A stretch of DNA of 64,000 nt, from the NCBI RefSeq assembly GCF_965229315.1, contig NZ_CBDDJA010000002.1, positions 1,674,001 through 1,738,000 on the forward strand. Reading direction: 5' to 3'. Shown here one piece after another: positions 1-8,334 of the stretch. The stretch comes from Pelomonas sp965229315. GTDB taxonomy: Bacteria; Pseudomonadota; Gammaproteobacteria; Burkholderiales; Burkholderiaceae_C. A program made the position numbers and the translations under genes. The first letter of the stretch is position 1; each line of letters starts with the position of its first letter. A model generated the notes under the pieces. That model saw only the letters and a list, made by a program, of their open reading frames with translations. It ran no database searches and was not told where the DNA came from.

Positions 1-34
1 GTTCATCGAGATTGCGCAAAAACAGGGAAGTCAT
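1..34 (-). CDS. 5' end of an unidentified gene (partial)
   Basis: An ATG (complement of 32-34) opens a frame reading MTSLFLRNLDE that leaves the window. A GAGG lies 8 bases upstream. It follows the Kdo-hydroxylase-like gene on the same strand and would continue the LPS-related run. Eleven codons are too few to name a product. Confidence 0.35.
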   Translation of the reverse strand, partial: MTSLFLRNLDE

Positions 35-67
35 GACAGGCCTCGGCAAGCGGCAAATGATCGGTGT

Positions 68-931
68 CTAGACCAGCGGCCGGCCGGTGATGCGGCGCAG
101 GATGCCCAGCGGGCTGGCCGCCGGGTCGCTCTGCGCCTCGGCGGGCAGGTGCAGCGTCTGCTCCATCATGAACTGGCCGGACATGACGGCGTGCGAGGCC
201 TGGTCGGAGTAGCAGACCCAGGTGGAGCCGGGCGGGAAGGGCATCGTCACCTGCGGGCTGGTCTGCTGGTAGTCCAGGTCCGACTTCATGCCATCGTGCA
301 GCTGCAGCATCAGGTGGTCGTACTCGGTGCGCAGCGACTTGGTGACGTGCAGCGCGCGCAAGACCTTCGCCTGCCAGGCCACGTAGGGCTTGGCGCGCGG
401 CACGAAGCGGCGGGCGATGTCCTCGAAGGCCTCGCCGACGCGCCAGGTGCGCGCCTCGCCGTGGGGGTTGAGGTTGGTGAACACGCGCAGGATACGCTCG
501 CCGCGGTTGGGGCGCGACGGGAAGGCATCCACGTGCAGGCGGCGGTCGTCGGCGCGCCAGGACTGCACGCGCGACTCGACCTGCGTGGGCCGGTAGCTGG
601 TGGGCGCCAGGCGCAGCGCCGGCTTGTAGGCCGGTGCGATGGCGTCGATGAGCGAACAGGCCTGGGTGCGAAAGCGCCCGATCATCGCGGCCAGGCGCGC
701 CTGCTCCTCGCCCTGCACGGCGGCGCCGGCCAGCACGCCGTCCAGGCGCAGGCTGATGTTGCGGGACTTCTCGTCGCGCACATCGGCGCGCAGCAGCAGG
801 CGCTCCTCGGGCGACAGCGCGAAGCGCAGCTCCGGAAAGAACAGCACCTTGCCGGCTTCCAGCTCGGGCACCAGGCCCTGCAGCGGCTGCGACCAGTCGC
901 GGCTGTCGACGATGACGATGCGCTCGCTCAT
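68..931 (-). CDS. kdoO: Kdo hydroxylase-like Fe(II)/2-oxoglutarate oxygenase
   Basis: A 287-residue protein resembling the Kdo hydroxylase (KdoO) family, which hydroxylates the 3-deoxy-D-manno-octulosonic acid of lipid A-core using Fe(II), O2 and 2-oxoglutarate. An HVD motif near residue 133 and a later histidine in ASHAVMSG fit the 2-His-1-carboxylate iron site; RILRVFTNLNP follows the first motif. The frame stays open to 985, but the ATG at 931 (MSERIVIV) has GAGGA 8 bases upstream and starts just after the glycosyltransferase stop. It lies beside a glycosyltransferase and downstream of lapAB, consistent with LPS modification. Family assignment is from recall of sequence features. Confidence 0.6.
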   Translation of the reverse strand: MSERIVIVDSRDWSQPLQGLVPELEAGKVLFFPELRFALSPEERLLLRADVRDEKSRNISLRLDGVLAGAAVQGEEQARLAAMIGRFRTQACSLIDAIAPAYKPALRLAPTSYRPTQVESRVQSWRADDRRLHVDAFPSRPNRGERILRVFTNLNPHGEARTWRVGEAFEDIARRFVPRAKPYVAWQAKVLRALHVTKSLRTEYDHLMLQLHDGMKSDLDYQQTSPQVTMPFPPGSTWVCYSDQASHAVMSGQFMMEQTLHLPAEAQSDPAASPLGILRRITGRPLV

Positions 932-941
932 GACCGGGTCC

Positions 942-1673
942 TCACTCACGCCAATGCTCGGCGATCCAGGGCGCAGGGCGGGCATGGCGCCAGTTGCCTT
1001 GCGAGCGGCCGACCAGCGCGTCCGGTGGGTTCATGACACCATGGAAGACCAGCACGCGCGCCCCCTCGGGGATGAAGGGGTCGCGCCAGTAGCTGGTGGG
1101 CCACAGCGGCAGGCAGTGGTACTTGTAGCTGGCGCACCAGTCTGCGGGCCAGTAGCCCAGCTTGCCCTGGTCGTGCAGGAAGTGACTGAGGTATTCCTGT
1201 TCGTTGCGGTACTTGGCCCGCACCTCGTCCTGGTGGGCGATGAAGTGCGCCAGCACGTCGGCATGCGCACCGATGCGAAAGCGGTAGACGGACGAGTTGC
1301 CGGTCACCCGCCAGGGGCGCTTCCAGTCCTTGATGATGAGGAAGTCGCCGGGCACGTCGAAGAACTCGGTCAGGTCGCCGACGATGACCACGTCCAGGTC
1401 CAGGAACAGCGCCGTGCCCTTCAGGCCGAACAGGTCCGCCTGGTAGGTGCCGAGCTTCCTCCAGCCGCCATCGCGCTTGCCGGGGCTGGCCTGCGTTTCG
1501 GGCAGCGGCAGGCATTCGACGTCCTCGCGGATGCCGTTCGTGTCATCCGTGAAGCAGACGAAGCGGAACGGGCCGCGCAGATGGCGCACCGCCATGCCGT
1601 ACAGCCGGTTGACGTATTCGGGCCCGTACTTGGTGCCCCATTTCATGCAGATGACGAAGCGGTCTTCGCTCAT
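942..1673 (-). CDS. Glycosyltransferase with DxD motif
   Basis: A 243-residue cytosolic protein with the look of a retaining GT-A glycosyltransferase: an N-terminal strand (RFVICMKWGTKYG), then FLDLDVVIVGDL, the usual DxD metal and nucleotide-sugar site, near residue 93, and a C-terminal histidine in VLVFHGV. The ATG at 1673 overlaps the lapB stop by one base (TGATG), suggesting translational coupling; an upstream extension to 1733 would lie inside lapB. Between lapB and a Kdo hydroxylase candidate, a role in LPS core decoration is inferred; donor and acceptor cannot be read from sequence. Confidence 0.65.
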   Translation of the reverse strand: MSEDRFVICMKWGTKYGPEYVNRLYGMAVRHLRGPFRFVCFTDDTNGIREDVECLPLPETQASPGKRDGGWRKLGTYQADLFGLKGTALFLDLDVVIVGDLTEFFDVPGDFLIIKDWKRPWRVTGNSSVYRFRIGAHADVLAHFIAHQDEVRAKYRNEQEYLSHFLHDQGKLGYWPADWCASYKYHCLPLWPTSYWRDPFIPEGARVLVFHGVMNPPDALVGRSQGNWRHARPAPWIAEHWRE

Positions 1674-2818
1674 CAATTGAGCTCCTCGATGGGTTGGGGC
1701 GGGTAGCTGTCCCAGTTCAGGCAGGCCGGGCATTGCCAGAAGTAGTGCGCGGCCTCGAAGCCGCAGGCCGCGCAGCGGTAGCGCTGCAGCGGCTTGGCCG
1801 CCTTTTCCAGCGCCTGGATGATGGGGCCGGCTTCGTCCGCGGGCAGGGCGGGCGCGTTGAGCTTGAGCAGGTCGGTCGCGGCCGACAGCACCGGCTGTTC
1901 GCGCAGATGGGTGGCCAGGCGCTCACGCTGCGGCCCCGGCTGCAGGCTGGCCAGCGCGCGCAGCAGGTGCATGCTGGGCGCGCGGTGGTATTGCTCGCCC
2001 AGCAGGGCGACGGCGCGTTCCGGCTGGCCCAGCAGCTTGGCCGCCGCTGCGCAATCGGCCGCGACGAGGTTGAAGGCGGGCGGGTTGACGGCCAGCAACG
2101 TCGTGAACGCCGCCAGCGCCGCTTCGGGCTGACCTGCCTTCAGCAGCATCTGGCCCTGCAGCACATGGGCGCGCGCGGCTTCGGGGGCGCGGCGCTGCGC
2201 CTGGCCCAGCAGCGCTTGCGCCAGGTCGGCATGCCCGAGGGACTGCGCCACCAGGGCCTGTTCGCACAGGTAGTGCGCGATGCGGACCGAGAAGGAGCCT
2301 GTGCCGGCCGTCTCCAGTTCGGTGGCGACTTCGGCGGCCTTGGCCCAGTCGCGCGAGCGCTCATACAGCGACAGCAGGGCCAGCCGCGCCTCGCGCTCGA
2401 AGGCGGTGCCACGCAGCTCGGCGTAGGCGGCTTCGGCGCGGTCGAACAGGCCGGCCTTGAAGAAGTCCTGCGCCAGCTCGTGCTGGGCGCGGTCGCGGTC
2501 GGTCTTGGGCAGGTCGCCGCGGCGCAGCAGGTGCTCGTGCACGCGCACGGCACGCTCGGTCTCGCCACGGCGGCGGAACAGGCTGCCGAGGGCGAAGTGC
2601 AGCTCGGAGGTGTCGGGGTCGTTCTGGACGGCTTCGATGAAGGCGTCGATGGCCTTGTCCTGCTGCTCGTTGAGCAACAGGTTCAGCCCCTTGAAGTAGG
2701 CCTTGGGCGATTCGCGCTGTTCGAGCTTCCATTGCCGCGAGTCGAGCTTGGAGGCCAGCCAGCCCAGCACGAAGACGACGGGCAGGACGAACAGCAGCCA
2801 GCGCGGATCAAACTCCAT
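1673..2818 (-). CDS. lapB: LPS assembly protein LapB (YciM)
   Basis: About 381 residues: an N-terminal membrane anchor (LLFVLPVVFVLGWLAS), a long TPR array (roughly residues 50-330) and a C-terminal rubredoxin-like metal-binding domain with two CxxC pairs (CAAC and CPAC). LapB tethers to the inner membrane and promotes FtsH-mediated turnover of LpxC, matching lipid A to phospholipid synthesis. I chose MEFDPRW (2818) because the membrane segment follows directly; the frame is open to 2851. It overlaps lapA by 11 bases, the conserved lapA-lapB pairing. Confidence 0.9.
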   Translation of the reverse strand: MEFDPRWLLFVLPVVFVLGWLASKLDSRQWKLEQRESPKAYFKGLNLLLNEQQDKAIDAFIEAVQNDPDTSELHFALGSLFRRRGETERAVRVHEHLLRRGDLPKTDRDRAQHELAQDFFKAGLFDRAEAAYAELRGTAFEREARLALLSLYERSRDWAKAAEVATELETAGTGSFSVRIAHYLCEQALVAQSLGHADLAQALLGQAQRRAPEAARAHVLQGQMLLKAGQPEAALAAFTTLLAVNPPAFNLVAADCAAAAKLLGQPERAVALLGEQYHRAPSMHLLRALASLQPGPQRERLATHLREQPVLSAATDLLKLNAPALPADEAGPIIQALEKAAKPLQRYRCAACGFEAAHYFWQCPACLNWDSYPPQPIEELN

Positions 2819-3107
2819 CTTGGTGGGCAGCGAAGGGAACAACGGGCGCATCGGGCGCCGGGGCAGGGGCGGCAGGCGGCGGCTCGGCCAGTTGCGCGGC
2901 GCGTCGGTGGCGCCACCAGGCCGGCACCATGGCCAGCACGCCGAAGGCCGCGCCGAGGCCGAAGGCCAGCAGCACGATGATGACCTGCGGCGCGCGCCAC
3001 TCGTGGCCGAAGAACCAGCGCACGACGGCCTCGTGGCTGTTGTTCAGCGCGAACGCGAACAGCGTGAAGAAGAGCAGGGCCCGCAGGAGCCAGACGAGGG
3101 TGCGCAT
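2808..3107 (-). CDS. lapA: LapA domain inner-membrane protein
   Basis: A 99-residue protein with two transmembrane segments (about residues 5-21 and 41-62) joined by a short loop, then a basic stretch (WWRHRR) and a Pro/Ala-rich cytoplasmic tail. This is the DUF1049/LapA layout. LapA works with LapB in LPS assembly. It sits between ihfB and lapB on one strand, the usual proteobacterial order. Confidence 0.85.
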   Translation of the reverse strand: MRTLVWLLRALLFFTLFAFALNNSHEAVVRWFFGHEWRAPQVIIVLLAFGLGAAFGVLAMVPAWWRHRRAAQLAEPPPAAPAPAPDAPVVPFAAHQDGV

Positions 3108-3133
3108 GGCCCCGGATTTTGCGTCAGGTCAGC

Positions 3134-3433
3134 TCAGGCGTCGGTGACGGGCAGATGCATGTCGACCGCTTCGCGCAGCGCCTTGCCGGGCTTGAAATGC
3201 GGCGCCAGCTTCTCGGGAATCATGACCTGCTCGCCGCTGCGCGGGTTGCGGCCCACGCGGGGCGGGCGGCGGCTGATGGAGAAGCTGCCGAAGCCGCGGA
3301 TCTCGATGCGGTGGCCGCGCGCGAGCGCATCGCTCATCGCGTCGAGGATGGTCTTGACCGCGAACTCGGTGTCGCGCTGGGTCAACTGACCGAATCGTTC
3401 GGCGAGCACGGCGACGAGGTCGGAGCGGGTCAT
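3134..3433 (-). CDS. ihfB: Integration host factor subunit beta
   Basis: A 99-residue DNA-bending protein of the HU/IHF family. It begins MTRSDLVAVLAERF, carries the IHF-beta signature RIEIRGFGSFSI and the DNA-intercalating arm RNPRSGEQV. It pairs with IhfA to bend DNA in replication, recombination and sigma-54 promoters. The frame is open to 3544, but the family start is at 3433, where a purine-rich tract lies upstream. It follows rpsA, the classical rpsA-ihfB order. Confidence 0.93.
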   Translation of the reverse strand: MTRSDLVAVLAERFGQLTQRDTEFAVKTILDAMSDALARGHRIEIRGFGSFSISRRPPRVGRNPRSGEQVMIPEKLAPHFKPGKALREAVDMHLPVTDA

Positions 3434-3552
3434 GGTGGCAGCTTCTGCAGAACTGGAAATTGAAACAGGCCCGCTGGCGAGGCCGGCGAGCCTGTGGGGA
3501 GCATACCCGGCCCCAGCGCTAGTTGCTGGAGGCCGGGCAGTCAACCGAGAGC

Positions 3553-5268
3553 TTAGTTGCCCTGGTTGTCCAGCTTGGCGCGCAGCAGGGCGCCCAGGCT
3601 GGTCGTGCCGGCGTTTTCGCGCTCGCTCGTCTGGCTCAGGCGCTGCATCGCTTCCTGCTGGTCGGCGTTGTCCTTGGCCTTGATCGACAGCTGGATGTTG
3701 CGGGTCTTGCGATCCACGTTGACGATGACGGCGGTGACTTCGTCGCCTTCCTTCAGCACGTTGCGGGCGTCTTCCACGCGGTCGCGGGAGATTTCCGAAG
3801 CGCGCAGGTAGGCCATCACGCCGTCAGTCAGCTCGATCTCGGCGCCGCGCGGGTCGACGGTCTTGACCTTGCCGGTCACCGAAGCGCCACGGTCGTTGAT
3901 CGTGGTGAACGAGGTGAAGGGGTCGCTGTCCAGCTGCTTGATGCCCAGCGAGATGCGCTCGCGCTCGACGTCCACGGCCAGCACGACGGCTTCGACTTCC
4001 TGGCCCTTCTTGAAGTTGCGCACGGCGGTTTCGCCGGACTCGTCCCAAGACAGGTCGGACAGGTGCACCAGACCGTCGATGCCCTGGGCCAGGCCCACGA
4101 ACACGCCGAAGTCGGTGATGGACTTGACCGGGCCCTTGACCTTGTCGCCGCGCTTGACGTTCTCGGCGAACTCTTCCCACGGGTTGGCCTTGCACTGCTT
4201 CATGCCCAGGCTGATGCGGCGCTTGTCTTCGTCGATTTCCAGGACCATGACTTCGACTTCGTCGCCCAGCGAGACCAGCTTGCTGGGGGCGATGTTCTTG
4301 TTGGTCCAGTCCATCTCGGAGACGTGCACCAGGCCTTCGATGCCCGGCTCGATCTCGACGAACGCGCCGTAGTCGGCGATGTTCGTGACCTTGCCGAACA
4401 GGCGCGTGCCGGTCGGGTAGCGGCGGGCCACGCCGAACCACGGGTCGTCGCCCAGCTGCTTGATGCCCAGCGAGACGCGGTTCTTCTCGGCGTCGAACTT
4501 CAGGACCTTGGCGGTCAGTTCCTGGCCGACCTGAACGACTTCGCTCGGGTGGCGGACACGGCGCCAGGCCATGTCGGTGATGTGCAGCAGGCCGTCGATG
4601 CCGCCCAGGTCCACGAACGCACCGTATTCGGTGATGTTCTTGACCACGCCGTTGACGATGGCGCCTTCGGACAGCGTTTCGAGCAGCTTGGCGCGCTCTT
4701 CACCCATCGAAGCCTCGACCACCGCGCGACGCGACAGCACAACGTTGTTGCGCTTGCGGTCGAGCTTGATGACCTTGAATTCCATGGTCTTGCCCTCGAA
4801 CGGGCTCATGTCCTTCACCGGGCGCGTGTCCAGCAGCGAGCCGGGCAGGAAGGCGCGGATGCCGTTGACCAGCACGGTCAGGCCGCCCTTGACCTTGCCG
4901 GAGACGGTGCCGGTCACGAAGTCGCCGGACTCCAGGGCCGTTTCCAGGCTCAGCCACGAGGCCAGGCGCTTGGCCTTGTCGCGCGACAGGATGGTGTCGC
5001 CGTAGCCGTTTTCGATGGCGTCGATGGCCACCGACACGAAGTCGCCGACCTGGACTTCCAGTTCGCCCTGGTCGTTCTTGAACTCTTCGATGGGCACGTA
5101 GGCTTCGGACTTGAGGCCTGCGTTGACGACGACGAAGTTGTGTTCGACACGAACGACTTCAGCCGAGATCACTTCGCCGGCGCGCATGTCGGAGCGCTGC
5201 AGCGACTCCTCGAACATGGCGGCGAAGGAATCCATGCCGGAGGCTTGGGCGGTTTGGGTTTGGGACAT
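3553..5268 (-). CDS. rpsA: 30S ribosomal protein S1
   Basis: A 571-residue protein with six S1 (OB-fold) repeats; recurring VKGGLTV, YGAFVDLGG(I)DGLLH and FGVFVGL..GIDGLVH blocks mark them. S1 binds mRNA leaders and docks structured messages on the 30S subunit, and it also helps tmRNA function. Length and repeat number match the family. The gene lies between cmk (fused to aroA here) and ihfB, the usual cmk-rpsA-ihfB order. A 160-base gap before the gene probably holds its own promoter. Confidence 0.97.
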   Translation of the reverse strand: MSQTQTAQASGMDSFAAMFEESLQRSDMRAGEVISAEVVRVEHNFVVVNAGLKSEAYVPIEEFKNDQGELEVQVGDFVSVAIDAIENGYGDTILSRDKAKRLASWLSLETALESGDFVTGTVSGKVKGGLTVLVNGIRAFLPGSLLDTRPVKDMSPFEGKTMEFKVIKLDRKRNNVVLSRRAVVEASMGEERAKLLETLSEGAIVNGVVKNITEYGAFVDLGGIDGLLHITDMAWRRVRHPSEVVQVGQELTAKVLKFDAEKNRVSLGIKQLGDDPWFGVARRYPTGTRLFGKVTNIADYGAFVEIEPGIEGLVHVSEMDWTNKNIAPSKLVSLGDEVEVMVLEIDEDKRRISLGMKQCKANPWEEFAENVKRGDKVKGPVKSITDFGVFVGLAQGIDGLVHLSDLSWDESGETAVRNFKKGQEVEAVVLAVDVERERISLGIKQLDSDPFTSFTTINDRGASVTGKVKTVDPRGAEIELTDGVMAYLRASEISRDRVEDARNVLKEGDEVTAVIVNVDRKTRNIQLSIKAKDNADQQEAMQRLSQTSERENAGTTSLGALLRAKLDNQGN

Positions 5269-5428
5269 GGTGATGGATCCTGTGCGCCAGGGAGCCCCGG
5301 CGCGGCGTGCAGACGAGCTGCGGGTTAAGTTGTTGAGATCGCCGCACTCGTGAACTGGCGTTCGGAGGGGAGTGCGGCGGCCACTGGCTTCTCAGGCCGG
5401 GGCCGAATCCATTCGTCGCGATGACGGG

Positions 5429-7432
5429 TCAGAACGGCCTGCGCGCCTGCCACCAATCCAGCAACTGTTCCACCGAGGCTTCGACGGTCAGCGCCGAGTT
5501 GTCGAGCAACCGCGCGTCCTGCGCGGGCTCCAGTGGCGACGCCGACCGGGATTTGTCCCGTTCGTCGCGCGCCTCCAGATCTTTGCGCAAGCCCTCGATA
5601 TTAGCCGAAATTCCTTTGGAAATCAATTGCTTATACCGCCGCTCGGCGCGCGTCGCGGCACTGGCGGTGAGGAAGACCTTGAGCGTGGCGTCCGGGAAGA
5701 TGGCGGTGCCCATGTCGCGGCCGTCGGCGACCAGGCCGGGCAGGCGGCGGAAATCCAGCTGCAGCTGGTGCAAGGCCGCGCGCACCTCGGGGTGGGCGGC
5801 AACCTGCGAGGCGAGCAGACCGGTCGCTTCGGCGCGCAGCCGGGCGCTGACGTCCTCCTGGCCGAGGAAGACATGGCCGTCGCTGAAGCGCAACTGCAGC
5901 GTCGGCACGATGGCCGCGACGGCCTGGCCGTCATCCAGGTCCAGGCCGGCGCGGCGTGCGGCCAGCCCGGTCACCCGGTACAGCGCGCCGGAGTCCAGCA
6001 CGCCGAAACCCAGCGCCTTGGCCGTTTCGTCGGCCAGCGTGCCCTTGCCGGACGCGGTCGGGCCGTCGATGGTGATGACGGGGATGTCGGCGGCGCGCGC
6101 CGTCACGACGCCAAACAGCGTCTCGAAGTAGTCCGGGAAGGTCTTGGCGACGCAGTGCGGCTCCAGCATGCGCACCGGCACGGGCTCGTCGGTGACCAGG
6201 CCGTTGAAGGCCGCCAGCGAGAAGCACATCGCCACACGGTGGTCGTCGTAGGTATGGATGGCCGCGGCTTTCCAGTGGTGCAGCGGCTGCACGCGGATCC
6301 AGTCCGGGCCTTCATCGACAGTAGCGCCCAACTTGCGCAGCTCGGTCGCCATGGCGGCGATGCGGTCAGTTTCCTTGACGCGCCAGCTCGCGATGTTGGT
6401 CAACGTCGTCGGGCCGTCCGCGTACAGCGCCATGACGGTCAGCGTCATGGCGGCGTCGGGGATGTGGTTGCAGTCGAGCGTCAGGCCCTTGAGCGGCCAG
6501 TCGCCGCGGCGCACTTCCAGCCAGTTGGGACCGGCCTGCACCTGCGCGCCCATGGCGGCGGCAGCCTCGATGAAGCGCACATCGCCCTGCAGCGACTCGC
6601 TGCCGACGCCTTCGATGCGGATGGGCGCATCGGTCGCCGCGATGGCGCCCAGCGCGACGAAGTACGACGCCGATGACGCATCGCCCTCGACGAACACCTC
6701 GCCCGGCGAGCGGTAGCGGCTGCCGGCAGGAATGGTGAACGCCTGCCAGCCGTCGCGCCGCACGGCGATGCCGAAGCGCGCCAGCAGCGCCAGCGTGATC
6801 TCGATGTAGGGCTTGGAGATCAGCTCGCCGACGACTTCGATGCGGATGTCCCGCTCGGCCACCAGCGGCAGCGCCAGCAGCAAGGCGGTCAGGAACTGGC
6901 TGGACACGTCGCCGCGCACGCGCACCGGCGCGTCCAGTGCCAGTGTGGACGGGCCGCGCAGGCGCAGCGGCGGGAAGCCGGCGTGGCCCAGGTCGTCGAT
7001 GGCGCAGCCCAGGCCGCGCAACGCATCGACGAGGTCGCCGATGGGCCGCTCGTGCATGCGCGGCACGCCCGAGACCTCGAAGCGGCCGCCTTGCGTGGCA
7101 GCCAGCAGGGCCAGCGCGGCGGTCAGCGGGCGCATCGCCGTGCCGGCGTTGCCGAGGAACAGTTGGGCCTGCTTCGCGTGCAACCTGCCGCCAAGGCCCA
7201 CGATGCTGACAGTGTCGCCGTCCTGGGCGACGCCGCAACCCAGCGCGCGCAGCGCATCCAGCATGACGGCCGTGTCGTCCGAGGCCAGCAGGTCGCGCAC
7301 GATGGTGCGGCCTTCGCTCAAGGCGGCCAGCAGCAGCACGCGGTTGGAAATGCTCTTGGAGCCGGGCAGGCGCACCGTGCCTGCGGCGCCGCGCAGCGGC
7401 GGCAGGTCGAGAAAGGGAATCTTGAACATCAC
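5429..7432 (-). CDS. aroA-cmk: EPSP synthase / cytidylate kinase fusion
   Basis: One 667-residue frame carries two enzymes. Residues 1 to about 440 are 3-phosphoshikimate 1-carboxyvinyltransferase (LPGSKSISNR near the start, LGNAGTAMRPLTA in the middle), the sixth shikimate step. Residues from about 448 are cytidylate kinase, with the P-loop DGPTASGKGT and later DGRDMGTAIFPDA; this domain phosphorylates CMP and dCMP. The two are separate genes in most bacteria but adjacent, and fusions are known in Burkholderiales. The ATG overlaps the tyrA stop by four bases (ATGA). No stop or frameshift separates the domains. Confidence 0.95.
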   Translation of the reverse strand: MMFKIPFLDLPPLRGAAGTVRLPGSKSISNRVLLLAALSEGRTIVRDLLASDDTAVMLDALRALGCGVAQDGDTVSIVGLGGRLHAKQAQLFLGNAGTAMRPLTAALALLAATQGGRFEVSGVPRMHERPIGDLVDALRGLGCAIDDLGHAGFPPLRLRGPSTLALDAPVRVRGDVSSQFLTALLLALPLVAERDIRIEVVGELISKPYIEITLALLARFGIAVRRDGWQAFTIPAGSRYRSPGEVFVEGDASSASYFVALGAIAATDAPIRIEGVGSESLQGDVRFIEAAAAMGAQVQAGPNWLEVRRGDWPLKGLTLDCNHIPDAAMTLTVMALYADGPTTLTNIASWRVKETDRIAAMATELRKLGATVDEGPDWIRVQPLHHWKAAAIHTYDDHRVAMCFSLAAFNGLVTDEPVPVRMLEPHCVAKTFPDYFETLFGVVTARAADIPVITIDGPTASGKGTLADETAKALGFGVLDSGALYRVTGLAARRAGLDLDDGQAVAAIVPTLQLRFSDGHVFLGQEDVSARLRAEATGLLASQVAAHPEVRAALHQLQLDFRRLPGLVADGRDMGTAIFPDATLKVFLTASAATRAERRYKQLISKGISANIEGLRKDLEARDERDKSRSASPLEPAQDARLLDNSALTVEASVEQLLDWWQARRPF

Positions 7433-8325
7433 TTAGCCGCAGGGCGGCCGGGAGGGACTGCAGGGGAGGACAGGTTCCACGCCGCGCGGCCTTCGGCGAT
7501 GGGCCGCAGCGCGGCCTCCAGCGCCGCGGCGTCGCCGGCCTCGATCAGCGCTTCGAGCTGGTCCAGCATCGTGCGAAAGCGCTTGGACTGGGCCAGCACC
7601 TCGTGCTTGTTGGCCAGCAGGATGTCGCGCCAGACGGCTGGCTCGCCGGCGGCGATGCGCGTGAAGTCGCGGAAGCCCGGGCCGGCCAGGCTCAGGTAGT
7701 CGCGCGCAGCGGGCTGCTCGGCGATGGCCTGGAAATAGGCGAAGGCCAGCAGGTGAGGCAGGTGGCTGACAGCGGCGAAGGCGGCGTCATGGTTGTGCGG
7801 CCGCATCTTCAGCACGGTGGCGCCCAGCGCCGACCAGACGTCGGTCGCCCGCTGCACGAGCTGCGGGTTGGTGAACGGCTGCGGCGTCAGGATGACCTGG
7901 CGGCCCTCGAAGAGCGTGGCTTCGGCGTGCTGCACGCCGCCCGACTCCTTGCCGGCGATGGGGTGGCAGGGCACGAAGCTGGCCGCACGCTCCCCGAGCG
8001 CGCGGCGCGAGGCCTCGATGACGTCGCACTTGGTCGAGCCGACGTCCATGAACAAGACGCCCGGGTTCACCATGTGACGGATGGCCTTCAGCGTGCTTTC
8101 GGTGGCCGACACCGGCACCGCGATCAGCACGATGTCCGAGCCCGACACAGCCTGCAGCGCCGACTCGGCTGCCACGTCGATGACGCCCAGCTTTTTGGCC
8201 TGCTCGGTGGTGGAGGGCGACTTGCTGTAGCCGACGACGCGCTTGACGAGGCCGGCCTTCTTCATCGCCAGCGCAAAGCTGCCGCCCATGAGGCCGCATC
8301 CGATCACGCCAAGCTGCTGGAACAT
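7429..8325 (-). CDS. tyrA: Prephenate dehydrogenase
   Basis: A 298-residue NAD(P)-dependent enzyme converting prephenate to 4-hydroxyphenylpyruvate for tyrosine. It has an N-terminal Rossmann motif (GVIGCGLMGGSFA), the acidic strand region DVGSTKCDV, and HPIAGKESGG, the prephenate-binding block, followed by SHLPHLLAFA in the all-alpha dimerisation domain. It has no chorismate mutase fusion. It overlaps aroA by four bases and lies 9 bases after pheA, so the two aromatic branches are co-transcribed. Confidence 0.95.
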   Translation of the reverse strand: MFQQLGVIGCGLMGGSFALAMKKAGLVKRVVGYSKSPSTTEQAKKLGVIDVAAESALQAVSGSDIVLIAVPVSATESTLKAIRHMVNPGVLFMDVGSTKCDVIEASRRALGERAASFVPCHPIAGKESGGVQHAEATLFEGRQVILTPQPFTNPQLVQRATDVWSALGATVLKMRPHNHDAAFAAVSHLPHLLAFAYFQAIAEQPAARDYLSLAGPGFRDFTRIAAGEPAVWRDILLANKHEVLAQSKRFRTMLDQLEALIEAGDAAALEAALRPIAEGRAAWNLSSPAVPPGRPAAK

Positions 8326-8334
8326 GGGTCGCGC

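Noticed and set aside
3523..5328. Long plus-strand open frame opposite rpsA
   Set aside because: His/Asp/Val-rich antisense translation of a conserved gene; no domain of its own.
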